A stretch of 64,000 nt of DNA from Hydractinia symbiolongicarpus (lineage: Eukaryota > Cnidaria > Hydrozoa > Anthoathecata > Hydractiniidae), in assembly GCF_029227915.1 (NCBI RefSeq), contig NC_079881.1, positions 24,529,501 to 24,593,500 on the forward strand, given 5' to 3'. The position numbers and the translations under genes were made by a program. The notes below the pieces were generated by a model that did not search any database, was not told where the DNA came from, and saw only the letters and a program-made list of their open reading frames with translations. This document shows positions 10,068-23,164 of this stretch, in pieces. How positions within the stretch are numbered: position 1 is the first letter of the stretch; every line of letters begins with the position of its first letter.

Positions 10068-12499
10068 TCTGGGACTTAATTGAATTGATTTTTGACTTTG
10101 ACCTTATAAATGTGATAAATGAGCCAATTAAACTCCAAGAAGTAACATTCTTCTTAACTCCACATGATTGCAGGAACTCAGCGTTTACACTGGACCCTGT
10201 GGTAGCGCTTCATTTAAAATTTTAGATAAATAAGTCTTTTTTTATTCGTGAAACCAATCCTGGGGGTTATCACGCACTGAAGACATAGGAACAGTTTCAA
10301 AGTCTACATTTCATTGCCTTTCTAGCGGTATAAATCCGTTTGAGTTGCAACGGTTGCGTCACATATTTATACCAACATGTATTTAGTTATATTTTCCCGA
10401 TATTACTAAGTTGTATCGCTTTTAACAGTGAAACGATTGACTCTGGGATTTAATTGAAGTAACTTTGGACTGTGACCTTATAAATGTGATAAGTGAGCCA
10501 ATTGGACTCCAAGAATAAAACATTCTTCTTAATTTGACATGATTGCCGGAACTCAGCGATTACACTGGGCGCTGTGGTAGCGCTTTATTTAAGAATTTAG
10601 AAAAATAAGTCATTTTTTACTGTGGGACCAATCCTAGCAGTTATCGCGCGCTGAAGAAATTGAGACAGTTTAAAAAACTACATTTCAATGAATTTCTAAT
10701 GGTATCAGTCCGGTTGAGTTACAACGGTTCCGTCACATATTCATACCAACATGTATTTGGCGATATTATTCGGTAATTACTAGGTTGGATCGCTTTTAAC
10801 AGTGAAACGTTTGAATGTGTAACTTAATTGGACTAACATTGGACTGTGACCTTATAAATGTGATAAGTGAGCTAACTGGACTCCAAGAATGAAACATTCT
10901 TCTTATATTGACATGATTGCCGGAACTCAGCGATTACACTGGGCGCTGTGGTAGCGCTTCATTTAAGAATTTAAATAAATAAGTCATTTTTTACTGTGGG
11001 ACCAATCCTAGCAGTTATCGCGCGCTGAAGAAATTGAGACAGTTTAAAAAACTATATTTCAATGAATTTCTAATGGTATCAGTCCGTTTGAGTTACAACG
11101 GTTGCGTCACATATTCATACCAACATGTGTTTGGCAATATTATTCAGCAATTACAAGGTTGGATCGCTTTTAACAGTGAAACGATTGACTCTGGGATTTA
11201 ATTGAAGTAACTTTGAACTTTGACCTTATAAACGTGATATATGAGCCAATTGGACTCCAAGGAATAACATTCTTCTTAATTCGACATGATTACTGGAATT
11301 TAGCGATTACACTGGGCGCTGTGGTAGCGTTTCATTTAAAAATTTAGATAAATAAATCATTTCTTTCTGTGGGACCAATCCTGGCCGTTAGCTCGCACTG
11401 AATAAATAGGAACAGTTTCCAAAACTACATTTCATTGACTTTCTAGCGGTATAAATCCGTTTGAGTTGCAACGGTTGCGTCACATATTTGTACCAACATG
11501 TATTTAGTTATATTTTCCCGATATTACTAAGTTATATCGCTTTTAACAGTGAAGCGATTGACTGTGTAACTTAATTGGACTAACATTGGACTGTGACCTT
11601 ATAAATGTGATAAGTGAGCCAATTGGACTCCAAGAATAAAACATTCTTCTTAATTTGACATGATTGTCGGAACTCAGCGATTACACTGGGCGCTGTGGTA
11701 GCGCTTTATTTAAGAATTTATATAAATAAGTCATTTTTTACTGTGGGACTATTCCTAGCAGTTATCGCGCGCTGAAGATATTGAGACAGTTTAAAAAACT
11801 ACATTTCAATGAATTTCTAATGGTATCAGTCCGGTTGAGTTATAACGGTTGCGTCACATATTCATACCAACATGTATTTGGCGATATTATTCGGGAATTA
11901 CTAGGTTGGATCGCTTTTAACAGTGAAACGTTTGAATGTGGGACTTAATTGGACTGATTTTAGACTTTGACCTTATGAATGTGATAAATGAGCCAGTTTG
12001 ACTACAAGAAATAACATTCTTTTTAATTTGACATGATGGCTGGAACTCAGCGATTAAACTGGGCGCTGTGGTAGCGCTTCATTTAAAAATTTGAATAAAT
12101 AAGTCATTTTTTACTGTTGGACAAATCCTAGCCGTTATTGCGCGCTGAAGAAATTGAGACAGTTTCAAGAACTACATTTCAATGAATTTCTAGCGGTATC
12201 GGTCCGTTTGAGTTACAACGGTTGCGTCACATATTCGTACCAACATGTATTTAGTTATATTTTCACGATATTACTAAGTTATATCGCTTTTAACAGTGAA
12301 GCGATTGACTGTGTAACTTAATTGGACTAACATTGGACTGTGACCTTATAAATGTGATAAGTGAGCCAACTGGACTCCAAGAATAAAACATTCTTCTTAT
12401 ATTGACATGATTGCCGGAACTCAGCGATTACACTGGGCGCTGTGGTAGCGCTTCATTTAAGAATTTAAATAAATAAGTCATTTTTTACTGTGGGACCAA

Positions 12500-15400
12500 T
12501 CCTAGCAGTTATCGCGCGCTGAAGGATTTGAGACAGTTTAAAAAACTATATTTCAATGAATTTCTAATGGTATCAGTCCGTTTGACTTACAACAGTTGCG
12601 TCACATATTCATACCAACATGTGTTTGGCGATATTATTCGGCAATTACAAGGTTGGATCGCTTTTAACAGTGAAACGATTGACTCTGGGATTTAATTCAA
12701 GTAACTTCGAACTTTGACCTTATAAACGTGATAAATGAGCCAATTGGACTCCAAGGAATAACATTCTTCTTAATTCGACATGATTGCTGGAATTTAGCGA
12801 TTACACTGGGCGCTGTGGTAGCGCTTCATTTAAGAATTTAAATAAATAAGTCATTTTTTACTGTGGGACCAATCCTAGCAGTTATCGCGCGCTGAAGAAA
12901 TTGAGAGAGTTTAAAAAACTATATTTCAATGAATTTCTAATGGTATCAGTCCGTTTGAGTTACAACGGTTGCGTCACATATTCATACCAACATGTGTTTG
13001 GCGATATTATTCGGCAATTACAAGGTTGGATCGCTTTTAACAGTGAAACGATTGAATGTGGGACTTAATTGGACTGATTTTGGACTTTGACCTTATAAAT
13101 GTGATAAATGAGCCAGTTTGACTACTAGAAATAACATTCTTCTTAATTTGACATGATGGCTGGAACTCAGCGATTAAACTGGGCGCTGAGGTAGCGCTTC
13201 ATTTAAAAATTTGAATAAATAAGTCATTTTTTACTGTGGGACCAATCCTAGCCGTTATCGCGCGCTGAAGTAATTGAGACAGTTTCAGGAACTACATTTC
13301 AATGAATTTCTAACGGTATCGGTCCGTTTGAGTTACAACGGTTGCGTCACATATTCGTACCAACATGTATTTAGTTATATTTTCCCGATATTACTAAGTT
13401 ATATCGCTTTTAACAGTGAAGCGATTGACTGTGTAACTTAATTGGACTAACATTGGACTGTGACCTTATAAATGTGATAAATGAGCCAATTGGACTCCAA
13501 GGAATAACATTCTTCTTAATTCGACATGATTGCTGGAATTTAGCGATTACACTGGGCGCTGTGGTAGCGCTTCATTTAAGAATTTGAATAAATAAGTCAT
13601 TTTTTACTTTGGGACCAATCCTAGCAGTTATCGCGCGCTGAAGAAATTGAGACAGTTTAAAAAACTATATTTCAATGAATTTCTAATGGTATCAGTCCGT
13701 TTGAGTTACAACGGTTGCGTCACATATTCATACCAACATGTGTTTGGCGATATTATTCGGCAATTACAAGGTTGGATCGCTTTTAACAGTGAAACGATTG
13801 AATGTGGGACTTAATTGGACTGATTTTGGACTTTGACCTTATAAATGTGATAAATGAGCCAGTTTGACTACTAGAAATAACATTCTTCTTAATTTGACAT
13901 GATGGCTGGAACTCAGCGATTAAACTGGGCGCTGTTGTAGCGCTTCATTTAAAAATTTGAATAAATAAGTCATTTTTTACTGTGGGACCAATCCTAGCCG
14001 TTATCGCGCGCTGAAGAAATTGAGACAGTTTCAAGAACTACATTTCAATGAATTTCTAACGGTATCGGTCCGTTTGAGTTACAACGGTTGCGTCACATAT
14101 TCGTACCAACATGTATTTAGTTATATTTTCCCGATATTACTAAGTTATATCGCTTTTAACAGTGAAGCGATTGACTGTGTAACTTAATTGGACTAACATT
14201 GGACTGTGACCTTATAAATGTGATAAATGAGCCAACTGGACTCTAAGAATAAAACATTCTTCTTATATTGACATGATTGCCGGAACTCAGCGATTACACT
14301 GGGCGCTGTGGTAGCGCTTCATTTAAGAATTTAAATAAATAAGTCATTTTTTACTGTGGGACCAATCCTAGCAGTTATCGCGCGCTGAAGGATTTGAGAC
14401 AGTTTAAAAAACTATATTTCAATGAATTTCTAATGGTATCAGTCCGTTTGACTTACAACAGTTGCGTCACATATTCATACCAACATGTGTTTGGCGATAT
14501 TATTCGGCAATTACAAGGTTGGATCGCTTTTAACAGTGAAACGATTGAATGTGGGACTTAATTGGACTGATTTTGGACTTTGACCTTATAAATGTGATAA
14601 ATGAGCCAGTTTGACTACTAGAAATAACATTCTTCTTAATTTGACATGATGGCTGGAACTCAGCGATTAAACTGGGCGCTGAGGTAGCGCTTCATTTAAA
14701 AATTTGAATAAATAAGTCATTTTTTACTGTGGGACCAATCCTAGCCGTTATCGCGCGCTGAAGTAATTGAGACAGTTTCAGGAACTACATTTCAATGAAT
14801 TTCTAACGGTATCGGTCCGTTTGAGTTACAACGGTTGCGTCACATATTCGTACCAACATGTATTTAGTTATATTTTCCCGATATTACTAAGTTATATCGC
14901 TTTTAACAGTGAAGCGATTGACTGTGTAACTTAATTGGACTAACATTGGACTTTGACCTTATAAATGTGATAAATGAGCCAATTGGACTCCAAGGAATAA
15001 CATTCTTCTTAATTCGACATGATTGCTGGAATTTAGCGATTACACTGGGCGCTGTGGTAGCGCTTCATTTAAGAATTTGAATAAATAAGTCATTTTTTAC
15101 TTTGGGACCAATCCTAGCAGTTATCGCGCGCTGAAGAAATTGAGACAGTTTAAAAAACTATATTTCAATGAATTTCTAATGGTATCAGTCCGTTTGAGTT
15201 ACAACGGTTGCGTCACATATTCATACCAACATGTGTTTGGCGATATTATTCGGCAATTACAAGGTTGGATCGCTTTTAACAGTGAAACGATTGAATGTGG
15301 GACTTAATTGGACTGATTTTGGACTTTGACCTTATAAATGTGATAAATGAGCCAGTGTGACTACTAGAAATAACATTCTTCTTAATTTGACATGATGGCT

Positions 15401-16500
15401 GGAACTCAGCGATTAAACTGGGCGCTGTTGTAGCGCTTCATTTAAAAATTTGAATAAATAAGTCATTTTTTACTGTGGGACCAATCCTAGCCGTTATCGC
15501 GCGCTGAAGAAATTGAGACAGTTTCAAGAACTACATTTCAATGAATTTCTAACGGTATCGGTCCGTTTGAGTTACAACGGTTGCGTCACATATTCGTACC
15601 AACATGTATTTAGTTATATTTTCCCGATATTACTAAGTTATATCGCTTTTAACAGTGAAGCGATTGACTGTGTAACTTAATTGGACTAACATTGGACTGT
15701 GACCTTATAAATGTGATAAATGAGCCAACTGGACTCTAAGAATAAAACATTCTTCTTATATTGACATGATTGCCGGAACTCAGCGATTACACTGGGCGCT
15801 GTGGTAGCGCTTCATTTAAGAATTTAAATAAATAAGTCATTTTTTACTGTGGGACCAATCCTAGCAGTTATCGCGCGCTGAAGAAATTGAGACAGTTTAA
15901 AAAACTATATTTCAATGAATTTCTAATGGTATCAGTCCGTTTGAGTTACAACGGTTGCGTCACATATTCATACCAACATGTGTTTGGCGATATTATTCGG
16001 CAATTACAAGGTTGGATCGCTTTTAACAGTGAAACGATTGAATGTGGGACTTAATTGGACTGATTTTGGACTTTGACCTTATAAATGTGATAAATGAGCC
16101 AGTTTGACTACTAGAAATAACATTCTTCTTAATTTGACATGATGGCTGGAACTCAGCGATTAAACTGGGCGCTGTTGTAGCGCTTCATTTAAAAATTTGA
16201 ATAAATAAGTCATTTTTTACTGTGGGACCAATCCTAGCCGTTATCGCGCGCTGAAGAAATTGAGACAGTTTCAAGAACTACATTTCAATGAATTTCTAAC
16301 GGTATCGGTCCGTTTGAGTTACAACGGTTGCGTCACATATTCGTACCAACATGTATTTAGTTATATTTTCCCGATATTACTAAGTTATATCGCTTTTAAC
16401 AGTGAAGCGATTGACTGTGTAACTTAATTGGACTAACATTGGACTGTGACCTTATAAATGTGATAAATGAGCCAACTGGACTCTAAGAATAAAACATTCT
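12500..16500 (+). repeat. Satellite A alternating dimer and tetramer repeats (about 746 and 1493 bp)
   Basis: Two monomer subtypes alternate. Diagnostic variants recur at whole multiples of the monomer. GCTGAG at 13185 and 14678 is 1493 bp apart. GCTGTTG at 13931, 15424 and 16171 is 1493 then 747 bp apart. GAAGGATTTG at 12521 and 14387 is 1866 bp, or five monomers, apart. The mixed spacing shows a dimeric base unit reshuffled by unequal exchange. Confidence 0.85.
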
Positions 16501-16516
16501 TCTTATATTGACATGA

Positions 16517-19500
16517 TTGCCGGAACTTAGCGATTACACTGGGCGCTGTGGTAGCGCTTTATTTAAGAATTTAAATAAATCAGTCATTTTTTACTGTGGG
16601 ACCAATCCTAGCAGTTATCGCGCACTGAAGAAATTAAGACAGTTTAAAAAACTATATTTCAATGAATTTCTAATGGTATGAGTCCGTTTGAGTTACAACG
16701 GTTGCGTCACATATTCATACCAACATGTGTTTGGCGATATTATTCGGCAATTACAAGGTTGGATCGCTTTTAACAGTGAAACGATTGACTCTGGGATTTA
16801 ATTGAAGTAACTTTAAACTTTGACCTTATAAACGTGATAAATGAGCCAATTGGACTCCAAAGAATAACATTCTTCTTAATTCGACATGATTGCTGGAATT
16901 TAGCGATTACACTGGGCGCTGTGGTAGCGTTTCATTTAAAATTTTAGATAAATAAATCATTTCTTACTGTGGGACCAATCCTGGCCGTTAGCTCGCGCTG
17001 AATAAATAGGAACAGTTTCCAAAACTATATTTCAATGAATTTCTTATGGTATCAGTCCGTTTGAGTTACAACGGTTGCGTCACATATTCATACCAACATG
17101 TGTTTGGCGATATTATTCGGCAATTACAAGGTTGGATCGCTTTTAACAATGAAACAATTGACTCTGGGATTTAATTGAAGTAACTTTGAACTTTGACCTT
17201 ATAAACGTGATAAATGAGCCAATTGGACTCCAAGGAATAACATTCTTTTTAATTCGACATGATTACTGGAATTTAGCGATTACACTGGGCGCTGTCGTAG
17301 CGTTTCATTTAAAAATTTAGATAAATAAATAATTTCTTACTGTGGGACCAATCCTGGCCGTTAGCTCGCGCTGAATAAATAGGAACAGTTTCCAAAACTA
17401 CATTTTATTGACTTTCTAGCGGTATAAATCCGTTTGAGATAGAACCGCTGCATCACATATTCGTACCAACATGTATTTAGCGATAGTGTTCGGCAATTAC
17501 AAGGTTGGATCGCTTTTAACAGTGAAACGATTGAATGTGGGACTTAATAGGACTGATTTTGGACTTTGACCTTATAAATGTGATAAATGAGCCAGTTTGA
17601 CTACTAGAAATAACATTCTTCTTAATTTGACATGATGGCTGGAACTCAGCGATTAAACTGGGCGCTGTGGTAGCGCTTCATTTAAAAATTTGAATAAATA
17701 AGTCATTTTTTACTGTGGGACCAATCCTAGCCGTTATCGCACGCTGAAGAAATTGAGACAGTTTCAAGAACTACATTTTAATGAATTTCTAACGGTATCG
17801 GTCCGTTTGAGTTACAACGGTTGCGTCACATATTCGTACCAACATGTATTTAGTTATATTTTCCCGATATTACTAAGTTATATCGCTTTTAACAGTGAAG
17901 CGATTGACTATGTAACTTAATTGGACTAACATTGGACTGTGACCTTATAAATGTGATAAATGAGCCAACTGGACTCTAAGAATAAAACATTCTTCTTATA
18001 TTGACATGATTGCCGGAACTTAGCGATTACACTGGGCGCTGTGGTAGCGCTTTATTTAAGAATTTAAATAAATCAGTCATTTTTTACTGTGGGACCAATC
18101 CTAGCAGTTATCGCGCACTGAAGAAATTAAGACAGTTTAAAAAACTATATTTCAATGAATTTCTAATGGTATCAGTCCCTTTGAGTTACAACGGTTGCGT
18201 CACATATTCATACCAACATGTGTTTGGCGATATTATTCGGCAATTACAAGGTTGGATCGCTTTTAACAGTGAAACGATTGACTCTGGGATTTAATTGAAG
18301 TAACTTTAAACTTTGACCTTATAAACGTGATAAATGAGCCAATTGGACTCCAAAGAATAACATTCTTCTTAAGTCGACATGATTGCTGGAATTTAGCGAT
18401 TACACTGGGCGCTGTGGTAGCGTTTCATTTAAAATTTTAGATAAATAAATCATTTCTTACTGTGGGACCAATCCTGGCCGTTAGCTCGCGCTGAATAAAT
18501 AGGAACAGTTTCCAAAACTATATTTCAATGAATTTCTTATGGTATCAGTCCGTTTGAGTTACAACGGTTGCGTCACATATTCATACCAACATGTGTTTGG
18601 CGATATTATTCGGCAATTACAAGGTTGGATCGCTTTTAACAATGAAACAATTGACTCTGGGATTTAATTGAAGTAACTTTGAACTTTGACCTTATAAACG
18701 TGATAAATGAGCCAATTGGACTCCAAGGAATAACATTCTTTTTAATTCGACATGATTACTGGAATTTAGCGATTACACTGGGCGCTGTCGTAGCGTTTCA
18801 TTTAAAAATTTAGATAAATAAATAATTTCTTACTGTGGGACCAATCCTGGCCGTTAGCTCGCGCTGAATAAATAGGAACAGTTTCCAAAACTACATTTTA
18901 TTGACTTTCTAGCGGTATAAATCCGTTTGAGATAGAACCGCTGCGTCACATATTCGTACCAACATGTATTTAGCGATAGTGTTCGGCAATTACAAGGTTG
19001 GATCGCTTTTAACAGTGAAACGATTGAATGTGGGACTTAATAGGACTGATTTTGGACTTTGACCTTATAAATGTGATAAATGAGCCAGTTTGACTACTAG
19101 AAATAACATTCTTCTTAATTTGACATGATGGCTGGAACTCAGCGATTAAACTGGGCGCTGTGGTAGCGCTTCATTTAAAAATTTGAATAAATAAGTCATT
19201 TTTTACTGTGGGACCAATCCTAGCCGTTATCGCACGCTGAAGAAATTGAAACAGTTTCAAGAACTACATTTTAATGAATTTCTAACGGTATCGGTCCGTT
19301 TGAGTTACAACGGTTGCGTCACATATTCGTACCAACATGTATTTAGTTATATTTTCCCGATATTACTAAGTTATATCGCTTTTAACAGTGAAGCGATTGA
19401 CTATGTAACTTAATTGGACTAACATTGGACTGTGACCTTATAAATGTGATAAATGAGCCAACTGGACTCTAAGAATAAAACATTCTTCTTATATTGACAT

Positions 19501-19990
19501 GATTGCCGGAACTTAGCGATTACACTGGGCGCTGTGGTAGCGCTTTATTTAAGAATTTAAATAAATCAGTCATTTTTTACTGTGGGACCAATCCTAGCAG
19601 TTATCGCGCACTGAAGAAATTAAGACAGTTTAAAAAACTATATTTCAATGAATTTCTAATGGTATCAGTCCGTTTGAGTTACAACGGTTGCGTCACATAT
19701 TCATACCAACATGTGTTTGGCGATATTATTCGGCAATTACAAGGTTGGATCGCTTTTAACAGTGAAACGATTGACTCTGGGATTTAATTGAAGTAACTTT
19801 AAACTTTGACCTTATAAACGTGATAAATGAGCCAATTGGACTCCAAGGAATAACATTCTTCTTAATTCGACATGATTGCTGGAATTTAGCGATTACACTG
19901 GGCGCTGTGGTAGCGTTTCATTTAAAAATTTAGATAAATAAATCATTTCTTACTGCGGGACCAATCCTAGCCGTTATCGCGCGCTGAAGG
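16517..19990 (+). repeat. Satellite A 1493-bp tetramer, about 2.3 copies
   Basis: Units start at about 16517, 18010 and 19503, each exactly 1493 bp apart, and differ at only a few positions. For example, an ATGAGTCCG variant in the first copy creates a stop codon that the other two lack. This is one of the most homogeneous, hence probably youngest, parts of the satellite A array. Confidence 0.9.
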
Positions 19991-22900
19991 AATAGAGACA
20001 TTCTCAAAAACTCCATTTCAATGACTTCTTGGCGGTATCAATCCGTTTGAGTTACAGCGGTTGCGTCACATATTCGTACCTACATGTATTTAGTTATATT
20101 TTCCCGATATTACTAAGTTATATCGCTTTTAACAGTGAAGCGATTGACTGTGTAACTTAATTGGACTAACATTGGATTGTGACCTTATAAATGTGATAAA
20201 TGAGCCAACTGGACTCCAAGAATAAAACATTCTTCTTAATTTGACATGATTGCCGGAACTCGGCGATTACACTGGGCGCCGTGGTAGCGCTTCATTTAAG
20301 AATTTAAATAAATAAGTCATTTTCTACTGTGGGACCAATCCTAGCAGTTATCGCGCGCTGAAGAAATTGAGACAGTTTAAAAAACTTTATTTCAATGAAT
20401 TTCTAATGGTATCAGTCCGTTTAAGTTACAACGGTTGCGTCACATATTCATACCAACATGTGTTTGGCGATATTATTCGGGAATTACTAGGTTGGATCGC
20501 TTTTAACAGTGAAACGATTGACTCTGAGATTTAATTGAAGTAACTTTGAACTGTGACCTTACAAACGTGATAAATGAGCCAATTGGACTCCAAGGAAAAA
20601 CATTCTTCTTAATTCGACATGATTGCTGGAATTCAGCGATTACACTAGGCTCTGTGGTGGCGCTTTGTTTAAAAATTTAGATAAATAAGTCTTGTTCTTA
20701 CTGTGGGACCAATCGTAGCCGTTAGTTCGCGCTAAAGAAATAGAGATAGTTTTAAAAACTACACTTCATTGACTTTTTAACAGTGTCAATCCGTTTGAGT
20801 TACAGCAATTGCGTCACATATTCGCACCAACATGAATTTAGTGATTTTCTTTCGATATTACTAAGTTGTATCGCTTTTAACAATGAAAAGATTGACTCTG
20901 GGACTTAGTTGAACTGATTCTGGAGTGTGGCCTTTAAATGTGATAAATTAGCCCATTGGACTCCAAGGAATAACATTCTTCTTAATTTGACATGATGGCT
21001 GGAACTCAGCGATTAAACTGGGCGCTGTGATAGCGCTTCATTTAAAAATTTGAATAAATAAGTCATTTTTTTCTGTGAGACCAGTCCTGGCCGTTATCGC
21101 GCGCGGAAGAAATTGAGACAGTTTCAAGAACTACATTTCAATGAATTTCTAACGGTGTCGGTCTGTTTGAGTTACAACGGTTGCGTCACATATTCGTACC
21201 AACATGTATTTAGTTATATTTTCCCGATATTACTAAGTTATATCGCTTTTAACAGTGAAGCGATTGACTGTGTAACTTAATTGGACTAACATTGGACTGT
21301 GACCTTATAAATGTGATAAGTGAGCCAACTGGACTCCAAGAATAAAACATTCTTCTTAATTTGACATGATTGCCGGAACTCGGCGATTACACTGGGCGCC
21401 GTGGTAGCGCTTCAGTTAAGAATTTAAATAAATAAGTCATTTTCTACTGTGGGACCAATCCTAGCAGTTATCGCACGCTGAGGAAATTAAGACAGTTTAA
21501 AAAACTTTATTTCAATGAATTTCTAATGGTATCAGTCCGTTTGAGTTACAACGGTTGCGTCACATATTCATACCAACATGTGTTTGGCGATATTATTCGG
21601 GAATTACTAAGTTGGATCGCTTTTAACAGTGAAACGATTGACTCTGGGATTTAATTGAAGTAACTTTGAACTGTGACCTTATAAACGTGATAAATGAGCC
21701 AATTGGACTCCAAGGAATAACATTCTTCTTAATTCGACATGATTGCTGGAATTCAGCGATTACACTAGTCTCTGTGGTGGCGCTTTATTTAAAAATTTAG
21801 ATAAATAAGTCTTGTTCTTACTGTGGGACCAATCGTAGCCGTTAGTTCGCGCTGAAGCAGTAGAGATAGTTTCAAAAACTACACGTCATTGACTTTTTAA
21901 CAGTGTCAATCCGTTTGAGTTACAGCGGTTGCGTCACATATTCGCACCAACATGAATTTAGTGATTTTCTTTCGATATTACTAAGTTGTATCGCTTTTAA
22001 CAATGAAAAGATTGACTCTGGGACTTAGTTGAACTGATTCTGGAGTGTGGCCTTTAAATGTGATAAATGAGCCCATTGGACTCCAAGGAATAACATTCTT
22101 CTTAATTGGACATGATGGCTGGAACTCAGCGATTAAACTGGGCGCTGTGGTAGCGCTTCATTTAAAAATTTGAATAAATAAGTCATTTTTTACTGTGGGA
22201 CCAATCCTGGCCGTTATCGCGCGCTGAAGAAATTGAGACAGTTTCAAGAACTACATTTCAATGAATTTTTAACGGTGTCGGTCTGTTTGAGTTACAACAG
22301 TTGCGTCACATATTCGTACCAACATGTATTTAGTTATATTTTACCGATATTACTAAGTTATATCGCTTTTAACAGTGAAGCGATTGACTGTGTAACTTAA
22401 TTGGACTAACATTGGACTGTGACCTTATAAATGTGATAAGCGAGCCAACTGGACTCCAAGAATAAAACATTCTTCTTATATTGACATGATTGCCGGAACT
22501 CAGCGATTACACTGGGTGCTGTGGTAGCGCTTCATTTAAGAATTTAAATAAATAAGTCATTTTTTACTGTGGGACCAATCCCAGCAGTTATCGCGCGCTG
22601 AAGAAATTGAGACAGTTTAAAAAACTATATTTTAATGAATTTCTAATGGTATCAGTCCGTTTGAGTTACAACAGTTGCGTCACATATTCATACCAACATG
22701 TGTTTTGCGATATTATTCGGCAATTACAAGGTTGGATCGCTTTTAACAGTGAAACGATTGACTCTGGGATATAATTTAAGTAACTTTGAACTTTGACCTT
22801 ATAAACGTGATAAATGAGCCAATTGGACTCCAAGGAATAACATTTTTCTTAATTCGACATGATTGCTGGAATTTAGCGATTACACTGGGCGCTGTGGTAA

Positions 22901-23164
22901 CGCTTCATTTAAGAATTTAAATAAATAAGTCATTTTTTACTGTGGGACCAATCCTAGCAGTTATCGCGCGCTGAAGAAATTGAGACAGTTTAAAAAACTA
23001 TATTTCAATGAATTTCTAATGGTATCAGTCCGTTTGAGTTATAACGGTTGCGTCACATATTCATACCAACATGTGTTTGGCGATATTATTCGGCAATTAC
23101 AAGGTTGGATCGCTTTTAACAGTGAAACGATTGAATGTGGGACTTAATTGGACTGATTTTGGAC

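Noticed and set aside
18010-18294. Open frame of 94 codons in satellite A, repeated at 19503-19787
   Set aside because: It starts without ATG, coincides exactly with the 1493-bp satellite unit, and the corresponding frame in the first copy (about 16517) carries a stop. It is a by-product of the repeat.
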